Shown: positions 51,220-61,187 of the stretch, one piece after another
How positions within the stretch are numbered: the stretch's first letter is position 1
How the letters are laid out: every line of letters starts with the position of its first letter
DNA from: Rhizophagus sp. LPA8_4_AMF
Lineage: Eukaryota > Glomeromycota > Glomeromycetes > Glomerales > Glomeraceae
Assembly (NCBI GenBank): GCA_021464525.1
Contig: JADRCO010000047.1
Coordinates: forward strand, 1 to 63,341
Reading direction: 5' to 3'
DNA length: 63,341 nucleotides
The notes under the pieces: generated by a model
The model's database searches: none
What the model was told of the DNA's origin: nothing
What the model saw: the letters and a program-made list of their open reading frames with translations, nothing else
Program-made: the position numbers and the translations under genes

Positions 51220-51253
51220 ATTTAGAATTAGTACAATAGATTTAGAATTAGCA
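51197..51253. repeat. Short tandem duplication at the Pth stop codon
   Basis: The 21-base unit acaatagatttagaattag occurs twice in a row (51213 and 51234 onward). The first copy contains the Pth TAG. Confidence 0.6.
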
Positions 51254-51543
51254 CGTGATTATGTACATAATCTAGCCTCTTATGTGCTTATACTGTATAC
51301 AGTTTGTGTATCCATAGATCCGCGTTATATACGAAAAACATCTACTATATAAGTAACTTTGATACCTTTTCGCGTATTAAAAAATTTTTAATAATAAAAA
51401 ACATTAAGATATAAGCATTTTCACACATTTCTTTCTTCTTTAAAAAAGAAACAATTAAATTTTTTTACCTTTTTTTGTTTTGTTTTTCTATATTTAGGAG
51501 TGATTTTTTTTTGCATATTTTTACATTTTTGACTACTATAAAA
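51220..51543. other. Spacer between PTH and NEDD1
   Basis: Holds the short tandem duplication and a T-rich stretch before the NEDD1 start; nothing else is seen. Confidence 0.5.
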
Positions 51544-54219
51544 ATGCCACCCAATTTATTAGTTTCGGCATCAACCAATATTAAAGTATGGGATTTAATG
51601 TCAAGAGATAAGAACGCTAATGAAATCGAGACTTCAAAAGCTATTCCAGAACAATTGCTCGGTGTCGAGGTGGCTTCGTTTACACCTAATAATACTTTAA
51701 CTGCCGTTAATGTAGCTCGTTGGAATCACGATAGTAAGAATACTTTTTTATTTCTAATATTTTATGAATCGATCTAATTTTCGATACAAAGGCTATACTA
51801 TATGATGGGATAAAGTTTGAACTATGGATATATGTAAAATTATTATAAGTTAATAATATTCTTTATTTTAGACCAATTATTGGCTGTGGCAGGGAATGAT
51901 GGAACTCTTACAATACATAATTCGCAAGGAACACTTATAGAAACAATACTATCAAACGATAATGAATCGGTAACGTTTTTATTCAATTTAAAAATTTAAT
52001 CTCTTTCTAATCGTTAACATCTAATTACTTATATATTATTAGAACGATTATGCAGATATTAATGCACTTCGATTCCTAAATAAATCACAATATATTTTAT
52101 TCGGAGGATCCGATAAAATTGTTAACGTTTGGGATCGTAAGGAATCAACTTTTATTGAACCTTTTAAAGTAAGTCCATAGTAATTTATTGAATATCAAAA
52201 TAATTTAATCTTGTTAATCGTATTTACAATATATTAGGGTCATCGAAGTACTATAACATGTATCGACTTGAATTTGGATGAATCCATCGTGGCTAGTTCT
52301 GCCTTAAATGGAAATATCATTATTCACAACCGTCAAAAATCAAATACATGGAATAATTTGACTGTATTGACAAAACAAGTGCGTTAAATTACTCTTTATT
52401 TTATTTAAGTATTTCTTATTTTAATCATCATTAATAAACAATATTATATTGCCTTAGCCAATAAATGTTTTGCAATACTCTTATGTCAAACGAGGTCTTT
52501 TGGCTGCTGGAGGTGATGATGGATCGTTACGACTATGGGATACCAGTGTATCTACAACAGCAATACAGACATATGAAAAAGCCCATCATTCAGAGATTAA
52601 GGGAATAGCTTTTTCTCCTTCCAATCAGCATTTATTGATTAGTGCAGGAATGGATAAACGTATTGTTCTATATGATGTTAGCAAAAAAGAGTATGTAAAT
52701 GAATTAATCATTTTCAAAGTTGAGTTAGCATGAATAGCCCTGAACATTTGTTATTTCTTTCCGGTGTAGAAATATTAATACTTAAATTTTATTATAAAAA
52801 AAAGGAGTCTGAAAAATATAAACACAGATTCGCCTTTAACAGCTTTGGCTTTTAGGGCGGACTGTGTCACTATAGCAGCTGGTACGCTGCAAGGTAGGTA
52901 CTTGTTGCTATTTGCAAAAATTTAATTAGTTTGTCATCTATATGCTTATTTATAATTGATTTATTTTTTTTATTTTTATTTTTTTTGCAATAGGTAAGAT
53001 TTTAATATATGACTTGCGTTCACATAACAAGGCTATGTGTACATTATATGGGCACGAGCCTCATCCCATCCAATGTTTGCAATTTCAGGTAAATTCATAA
53101 TTTACTAGAAGCTAATTTTTCAAAAAGCATCAATATTCACGGTTTAAAATTATATTAGGAGAAAGAACGTGTATCTGTGCGACGCCCTACTTTGAGTAGG
53201 AACAAAAGCAGTCATGTTAGAACATCATCAAAAGAATCAATTCTCGTTTCCTCTAACAGATCAACAAATGCTTCGCCAACGCCATCTCCCCCAGCATCTA
53301 GTGAACCAAAGGAAAAAAATTACATGGATATGTTTTCACCGATCAAGGATTCGGTTGAAGATAGTGTTGTGAATGATGTAAAAACCACAAATAAAACAAC
53401 AAATAAAACAACAAACAAAAATATTACGAATACTCCATCGCCAGTTAAAAGCGATATAATTAGTTCAGGTATAATAGATAACCTGAAAGCACGTTTAGTC
53501 AATAAAGTCGGAGAAGCAATAAATGAAGTGCAAAAGTTACCGATAATTGGAAATGGTGATTCTATTTTGCCGGATACAACAAGTCCAAAGAAACGGGTGG
53601 CTTTTATGGATCTTGAATCAATTCCTAACAAAAATGACATTACCACTGCTTCTGCTAGTAACGGTAAAATTAATCACATAAATCATAATGGGACGACTAT
53701 AACTAATGAAAATATTGTCTCCGCTGTTGTTACTTCTAGTAGTAGTAATGCTAATCAAATGAATAATAATGGGACTGCTATAATTAATGAGAAAGTCGAC
53801 ACCGTTACTTCCAATAGTGATAGTAAAATTAACAACATAATTCCCAATGGGACTACTATCGTTGATAAAAATCTTGATACATCCACTTCCAATAGTAATA
53901 ATAGTACAACAGGCACAGCAACAAGCTTTCAACTTCAAGTTATTGGAAGCGTTGTTGATGAATGTTTGCAAGATTTCCGGATATCATTACGAAACGATAT
54001 ACAAAATATGCATTTGGAATTGTTACGACAGTTCCACATTCAAAAGGTATCTTTATTTTTTAATGATTATTATAATTATGTCTATAATGTTCTAACCCTT
54101 GTTTTTTACAGACGGAAATGGAAATGATGTTTCTAAAATATTGTGGAGAAACAATGTCATTACGAGAAGAAGTTGAACGACTTCGTGAAGAAAATCAACG
54201 GCTAAGAATGAAATTGTAA
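51544..54219 (+). CDS. NEDD1: NEDD1-like WD40 protein, gamma-tubulin complex targeting factor
   Basis: Nine exons, join(51544..51733,51872..51969,52043..52168,52238..52378,52458..52690,52805..52893,52994..53088,53159..54046,54112..54219), encode 655 aa. WD40 repeats fill about residues 1-300 (NIKVWDL, NIKVWD-like units, GSDKIVNVWDRK, DDGSLRLWD, MDKRIVLYDV, GKILIYDLRSH). A long Ser/Thr/Asn-rich linker follows, with SP and TP sites (about 310-570). The C-terminus is helical: ECLQDFRISLRNDIQNMHLE, then EEVERLREENQRLRMKL, which matches the trimerising, gamma-tubulin-complex-binding end of NEDD1. Length is close to the animal protein. NEDD1 recruits gamma-tubulin rings to spindle poles. In exon 6 the acceptor is a weak AAAAAG preceded by A-runs, chosen by frame and homology. 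Confidence 0.9.
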
Positions 54220-54466
54220 ATTACAGAGAAGATTAAAGTAAATGATTAATTTTGAATTTGAAAATACGTATGTGTATAATAAAGGGCCAAAGAGGAGCTG
54301 AGAATCATGGATAATTTTATTCAAATTATTTTCATATTTTCTAGAACATTTAATAATAATTAATTTTTTTTAAAAAAAAGAAACCGAATAGAAGAACAAA
54401 ATCGCAATAAAAAAAAATGTTTAGAGAATAGACTTTATTGTTATTTATTCTGCAATGGTTTTTTTT

Positions 54467-55196
54467 TTAATTTTGACTAAAATTATTAAAAATATGAGAA
54501 GACCTTTGTGATTCAATTAACCAACCTTCATTATCAAAAAAAACTCCTTCTTTAGCTAATCTTTCTAATTTAGAATTAATTTTTTCATATTTATTCTTAT
54601 TATTATCTTGATCACAAACTTTTCCCTTTTTATCTCTACCAAACCATTCACCATCAAAACCCCCAATAAAGAAATTAGAGGCAATAACGCGGTGACATGG
54701 TACCGGTGAAGGAGCAAAAGGATTAACACGGAGTGCATTCCCAACCGCACGTGGTGATGATGATAGAGCTGTTGCTAGTAACTTATATGTTGAAACATAC
54801 CCTTTTTTTAAGAAAAAAAAAGATTAGTAAAAAGATAAAAATTTATTTCAAAATATATAAATTATATTACCTTCAGGAATCTAAATTGGATTCACAATAA
54901 AAGAAATAAACAGTTGATCGAGGTCTTAATTAGATTAAGTCATAAAAACATTATGAAAATGTGAGTTAGTTAATACTTGTTACCTGAGAACAAAGATCAT
55001 ATACTTTAAATTGAAATTCTGTTATAATTCTGCCAGTCTTTAAATTTTTAAAAGATTTACGGTCGTTTTCTGTTAATGGAAAATATATTGATAGTGAAGA
55101 GTTTATAATCATAGAATTAGCCAATGTATTTTCAGAGTCATTTATATTTGATTTTAATAACTCTGAAGTATAATTATTATCAGCGATAGAACACAT
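54467..55196 (-). CDS. MGMT: Methylated-DNA--protein-cysteine methyltransferase
   Basis: Three exons, complement(join(54467..54801,54871..54880,54984..55196)), encode 185 aa; the middle exon is only 10 nt and supplies IPE. Signatures: FQFKVYDLCSQIPEGYVSTY, SSSPRAVGNALRVNPFAP, active site VPCHRVIAS (Cys110), and GGFDGEW. It directly transfers an O6-alkyl group from guanine to its own cysteine, repairing alkylation damage. The N-terminal domain is short. The gene is convergent with NEDD1, with 247 bp between the stops. Confidence 0.92.
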
Positions 55197-55337
55197 TATT
55201 AGTTTTTTTTAGCAGAAAAAATATGGTCAGACCGTCATTAAATAAATGATGGAATATTCAAAACAAAATGCAGATCAGATCTTTTGGTTAACTCTTTCAT
55301 TATTTGATTGACTAATTAGGTAAGTAAAATTGCCGCA

Positions 55338-55382
55338 GGCACAGTAACTGATAATATTATTAATGTTAAATGCTACTGTGCC
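55338..55382. repeat. Hairpin with 9-bp perfect arms
   Basis: ggcacagta at 55338 pairs with tactgtgcc ending at 55382 around a 27-bp AT-rich loop. It could be a tiny foldback relic or a transcript terminator-like structure. Confidence 0.5.
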
Positions 55383-55458
55383 CGAAAAACAAAATGATGA
55401 CAAATTCTATTAATAATGTTGGATTATTATAGCATAATAAAGTTTATTTTCAATACAC

Positions 55459-55598
55459 AGGCAGTCTCGCGATACATCGAAAATAAATTTCCTACTCCGG
55501 TCACTCTCCGGTCTTTCGAAGGTTCCACCGGGTCTATCGAAGATCCGCCTGCCTGATTTCTTTATTTTTCTAATAGTCCGGTTCATCGAGACTGCCCG
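55459..55598. mobile_element. GC-richer inverted-repeat element, about 140 bp
   Basis: The ends aggcagtctcgcgatacatcga and ccggttcatcgagactgccc are inverted repeats (GGCAGTCTCG core). The interior contains ccggtcactctccggtcttt and is noticeably richer in G and C than its surroundings. No coding capacity; MITE-like. Confidence 0.55.
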
Positions 55599-57003
55599 TA
55601 TACGGTATACCCCTAGGATCCTTGAGATTATTCAACAACTCTGGATGAAATAATTGAATAATTGAATTGAATGATTAGTCTGAATTTGGATCGAAACCCT
55701 AATTTGCTGTTTGCATGGTCACGAAAAAAAATGAGGATTGAGTAGATATAATGTTTTTATTGCACTTAATAAAATATTCCAATTCAAAAGCATACAATTG
55801 GGCTACATTAAATGCAAGAGAGCAGAATTTGACTACGCGTACTTTATTTCATATATACGTAAACAATTTTTCTTAAAAAAACTTCTAGGGCCAGCTTTTA
55901 GATTAAGACTTTATGCTTGAAACTTGACTCGCATTGAATAACCAATCTTTGAATTTCTCACAAATTGAACTGTTCATATTTACCGTAAGTACTCGATTCT
56001 ACATCCTCTAAGGAAATTATTTTGGCTTTTTTGTTTGATTTTGAATGATTCAAGTTTGTTCTTTAATTAAATGACAACTTGTCGAAGGCACTTATAACAT
56101 ATTTATAATCTATATTTTACATTTCATTTGTGGATAAGTGGATGATACAAAAATCGGTTATGTAAGGTTTTGCGATGGATTATAAGAAAGTCGTCTTTAA
56201 ATCTTATTACATTTATTACTTTAAAATGATAATTATTGGCTGATGAAATTGTGCGACATGATAAATGTTTGGGTTTGGTCTTACGTAAGAAACTACAGTA
56301 ATATATACATGTTTACGGTTCAAAATTATAACCCTTGATTCTTAAACATCAGGAAAACTGGAAATGATTATGTTCACGCATCTCTTTTTATTACAGTCAT
56401 AATTAATTATCATGTTAAATAAAGGAAATAATTTCATTCAGACAAGTGCTTTCAAATTAGATTCATAAAATTACCACCGTTGACAATAAAACTAAACATT
56501 ACCGTTAATAAAACCGAAATTCGCAAAACCTTTCCATTTTGTAGAGTGAAATATTACTTACCATAAAATAATAATAACATCGGTAACATCAATAACCCAT
56601 TATATAAACATACAATGAAAAATTAAATTTCTTCGCAACACAAACAAACACAGTAATATCCATATTCATTTGTTCCAATAGAAAACATTCTTTTGGTTCT
56701 TTGGTCTTGGTATTTATTATTATTATTATATGTATTATCGTATTATTTGTTATTTCGGAAATTCTGATAACAAAAAGCATACATGTGCTAGGGTTACCAA
56801 AGAATTCTATTGATGTAAAATAAATGTCAAGGTAAAAGTAGATGAGTTTCGTTCAATAAAATAAAATAGTAAAAAAAAAAAATAATAAATTCGCATTTTG
56901 TATAAGCAAAATACAAACAAGTTATAAATACGAATATGAAAAATAAAAATAATTATAATATTACTATCAATAACATTCATTTCACAAACTAATCCTCAAT
57001 TTC

Positions 57004-59297
57004 TTAGTCATCCCACGCCCATCCAGGGCTATTGTCCTCTGCATTACCAATTTCCAAATTAAAAGATTCAGGTTTGAGATTTTTGTTACGAAAAAGAGAT
57101 GATGGTAAATCATCACTTTTTTTATTTTCACTATAATTCTGGAATTGCCATGTAATTCCAGATTCTTCATCCTCAATTTCGCCCTCCTCCATAGAAGAAG
57201 ACGAACTTACCTCGCCGTTAACAATTCCATTATTATTATTTAATGGAGTTTCATCGTCCATTTCCCCATCTTCGCTTTTGTTCTCATTATTTACGCAACA
57301 TTTGATTGAAGTCACTTTTATCTTTGGTAACATGTCGGCAGGATTTTCATTTTCTCGATCATTATCACTATTGGAGTCTTGAGGTTCACTATCCGAACTC
57401 TCTATGTCTACTTCTTCTGATCTAGGTTCACTTGCAGCGCGAGTATCAGTTATTAAAACTTCTTCAAATTCTTCTTCATCTTCCTCAGCATCTTCTGTCC
57501 ATTTTTCCAATTTTTTTGCAAGAGCCACTTCATCACCAACACCGTCTAACGCTTCAAGTATTTCCAACAACAACTCGTATTCATGGCATGATTTTTCATA
57601 CCGAGAAATTTTTTCTCGAGTATGTGAATTAATATGATGAGATATCGCGTCATAAGCGGACGTTATTCGGTGTTGGGCAAAAGTAGTTATAGGAGACGAA
57701 GATGGTTGTCCAAAATTGATTGGAGCAAAGAATGAGGCGGTGTAAGGAGTCATTAAAGATTCGTCAAAATCAGAAGAGTAATGTATACTAAATTAATTAG
57801 AAAGACATGAGGAAAAAGGATAAATTTTCACTAAACAATGAATCTAATTTTAATTAAAAATTAAGTCATACTTGTCTTCGCTGTGAACTTGTTGAAAATA
57901 CTCTGAAGCTTGACCGGGAATTACTTTGAATGGCGCTGGAATCACGTTTGTAACAGTACTGACGGGAGTTTTTGCCTGAGGTAATTAATAATGACAAATT
58001 AGGATTTGATAAAAAACTCAGCAAAATGTAAATTTAAATATAAGTACCTTTTTTACCGTGTTTCTATTACTATTATCCATATCAAATCCTTTTCTTTTTT
58101 TAGGGATATCATCTAAAAATTCTGGGATATTTGCAAAGTTTCTTCTCAAAGGACCATCGGCAATATCCGTGGTACTAGCCCTCCTAGTTCTTAATTTCTT
58201 ATTCGCTAGTTCTTGGCCATTTCCCCATGGTGAGAAAAGTTCTCCCAGATCATCATCTTCATCTTCCATATCATCCATTATCCTAACATTATTATTTATT
58301 GAAACACCATTATGTCCCGAGCCATTAATGGATGGTATTCCATTTATTAATCCTTGCATAATGTTCATTTCCGTAATATCACTCTTCGTTTCTTGATTTA
58401 AGCTTTGAAATTGGCCCAACACTTCATCAAATGTTGGTGCCGAGAAAAATGCTTGACTCGTCGTCGAATCCGTGTCCATAATTGTAGTAGAAGTCATTGT
58501 ATTTGGTATTTTAGATAATCTTTGAACAACAAATCCTATAAGGTCTTGAAATAAGGCGCATGCTTCTCGAACAATCATTTGAACGATTTCTTCTCCCTCG
58601 CTCTCTTCTAAATTATAATTTGTATAAACAAATCGTTGATGACTGATAAGTCATAAAAATAAGTCTATAAGCTGATTAATAATTGATAATTTTTGTTACC
58701 TGTATGCTGACCGAGAAAATTACATACAATTACTTTCAGCATTGATGTCTGTATAGTGCGGAAATATGCTGAAGCTATACGTGCTGTTTCAAAACGTGAT
58801 GTCATGTCTGATCCAGGAGCCTAATAAGATGGTTAAAGTTCGAAAACGCAATAAAGTAAAATAGAATTTACAGTATGTCGTGAACTCACTGCAAACCAGC
58901 CAAGTACTGTTTGACCCTTCCAGTTCATTAACTTTGCAACCGTACAATCAAGATCTTGCAAATTGGCTTTATAAGGATAAAATCCCTAAAAAAAGCATAA
59001 AAGAAATTTAGGACACGTCTTAAACTTCTACGAATTATAAAAACCGACCTTCACGTGTATAACTAGTCCACGATCTAGACATTCTTCACGTTGACCGAAT
59101 AAGATGCCCTGAATGGAAGTTCCATCGGTTGCAGGCTTAAGCCTGACAAACACATCTAACAAGGGGTGTGAGATATACGGTCTGCCGATTGGTTCGAGGA
59201 AGATGGTTTTACAAAATAATGTGACAGCAATTAAGAAAAGGTATATTTACAAAGGTTAAAACTTTCATACCTTTTGGGATCTGAATAGTAGCTGGCA
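57004..59297 (-). CDS. Putative catalytically dead MPN-fold protein with acidic tail (5' end unresolved)
   Basis: Exons 2-7, complement(57004..57787,57872..57975,58048..58607,58700..58820,58890..58985,59049..59181), close in frame for about 599 aa. The likely first exon (59270..59297, MPATIQIPK, then GTATGA donor) does not meet exon 2 in phase, so the 5' structure is wrong or disrupted. The start region reads RPYISHPLLDVFVRLKP, then TSIQGILFGQREE, and TVLGWFAAPGSDMTSRFE at the spot where JAMM enzymes have a GWxHTHP motif; the histidines are absent. This suggests an MPN-minus fold, perhaps Abraxas-like, but the resemblance is weak. The rest is low complexity, with a cluster near LGELFSPWGNGQELANKKLR, an ELLLEILEAL helix and many acidic residues, ending GWAWDD. 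Confidence 0.55.
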
Positions 59298-59513
59298 TTT
59301 AGATTTAGATTTCACGTTGTAAAAGAATCAACCAAGTCACGACATGAGTCATTTCGTTATTATTAACTTTATTAACCAATAAAAAATAGGATCTTTAATA
59401 TAGCCAAATCAGGAAATCAACGCAGACCCGCTGCGGCGCTGCCAGGGTCGTGTCGCACAGATCATTTTCTTTTAGACAAAACTCGAAGCAGTGCTTTTAT
59501 ATTTATTTTCAAA
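59298..59513. promoter_or_regulatory. Short divergent intergenic region with a GC-rich core
   Basis: 216 bp separates this gene's start from twinfilin's. About 59425-59460 holds gacccgctgcggcgctgcca followed by gggtc, a GC-rich inverted repeat (gaccc/gggtc) in otherwise AT-rich DNA. A bidirectional promoter is inferred from position only. Confidence 0.4.
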
Positions 59514-61187
59514 ATGTCTCACCAATCTGGAATTCGAGGTTAGCACTTGTTAAAGTTATTAGATAAATATATTATCACTATGTGACGAGTTACTTTCTTA
59601 TTTCTCCTTTAGTTTCGCAAGAGCTCGCGGACTTATTTGCAAATGCTGTTGCCAAAAATAATTTAAGAATTATTCGCGTATCAATTACTAATGGTAGTTT
59701 TTTGAGTATTTTTACATCATACGGTTTTTGAAATATGAGCAATTATTCTAAATAATTGCGCGTATACTCTAATAGAATCATTAGTTCCGAACGGTACAAA
59801 GGATATTTCTGGCAACTCGGATTCTGGTAAAAATTCTAAACTTTGTTGTTAATTATCGTTCCTATTCTTAAATTGTGATGTTCATTCAATAGACTTTGCG
59901 GGAGTTAGTGAATTCTTAGAAGAGAAGGTGCCTTGCTACATTCTTTATCGGCTTGATTCAAAATCTTTAACAGAAGACTATGAATGGTTGTTCATGGCCT
60001 ACGTTCCTGATCTCGCTAAGGTATTCGAAATAATGAATTCTATTTTTATGAATTTATTCATGTTCTTTAACAGTTTTCGAATTGTAATTTAGGTCAGAGA
60101 TAAAATGTTGTATGCATCGACACGTGCGACTTTATTAAAAGAGTTAGGAGACACTCACTTTGTTGATTCTATGTATGGTACTACAGTAGTGAGTTAAATA
60201 TTCGTAAATCCTTCCAGCCTGTAACCTATGATGACATTTTATTTATTATTTATCTTTTACTATTTATACTGTATAGCCTGAATTCACACTAGAAGGATAT
60301 CAAAAGCATAAACAACATCAGGATGCCGAAGCGCCATTAACAGCACGCGAGAAGGAATTAGCCGAAGTGAAAATTGCCGAAGTAAAGATGTTTGACTTAA
60401 TTTTTAAATTATTTTCAACTAGTTTAAGTTTTCTTATATTATATGACAGGCTAGCGCGAATGCATTTAGTTATTCGACACGTAAATCTCATGCAGCGGGA
60501 ATTTCTTTTCCAATGTCTGACGAAGCAGTGCAAGCTATACAAAGTTTGCAACAAACTGATTTGACAAATAATTTTGTTAAACTAGTAAGCATCATTATAT
60601 TCTTTGATATCTCAAGGAATTTGTAATGATTATAACCTGTCTTATATCATATAGTCATTGGATACTGATAAAGAAAAGATCGAGCTTGATGAAGCCAGTA
60701 AGATCGATATTAACGACCTTGCAAGCTCTTTTCCTACCGACTCTCCAAGATTTGCTTTTTACGTATATCAACATTCGCATGAAGGACAGGATGTTAGATC
60801 CAATAGTAATTATTAATTAAATTTTTAATGATTTTATGGTCAAATTATTTTAGCATTCATTTTTTTTTTTAGTTTTTATATATATTTGTCCCCAGAATTC
60901 AAAAATTCGTGAGCGCATGCTATATTCTTCATGTCGGGGTTCCGTGATTACATTTGGTGAAAGTGAAGCCAATATCACGATCACCAAAAAGGTAAATAAT
61001 ATTTAAAAGCTTTTTCTTAGCTAAAGCAATAACTAATTGAATCATCTTTATATAGCTGGAAACGAATGAGCCTGCTGAACTTACTAAAGAATACATTTTG
61101 GAAGAATTATATCCAGTGATTGATACTGCACCAAAAACATTTTCTAGACCCAAACCACCGGGAAGGAAAGGAGCTGTTAGAACATAG
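59514..61187 (+). CDS. TWF1: Twinfilin, two-ADF-H-domain actin monomer regulator
   Basis: Ten exons, join(59514..59538,59613..59693,59776..59826,59893..60020,60093..60188,60277..60381,60450..60584,60655..60805,60873..60991,61056..61187), encode 340 aa with all phases closing. ADF-H domain 1 is about residues 5-135 ([48 protein letters not shown]) and domain 2 about 180-310 ([35 protein letters not shown]). The basic tail, [15 protein letters not shown], matches the capping-protein-binding tail of twinfilins. The protein sequesters ADP-actin and uncaps filaments in the cytoplasm. Size is normal (about 330-350 aa). Confidence 0.94.

Larger units (their letters stand above)
55197..57003. other. 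Spacer between MGMT and the MPN-like gene
   Basis: No gene supported. It holds a hairpin at 55338-55382 (ggcacagta/tactgtgcc arms) and the element at 55459-55598. A 60-aa frame near 55738 has no support. From about 56560 onward it is AT-rich, probably the 3' untranslated region of the downstream minus-strand gene. Confidence 0.5.

Noticed and set aside
53618..53971. 117-aa antisense frame over the NEDD1 linker
   Set aside because: Repetitive complement of the Ser/Thr/Asn-rich coding sequence; no start context or family.
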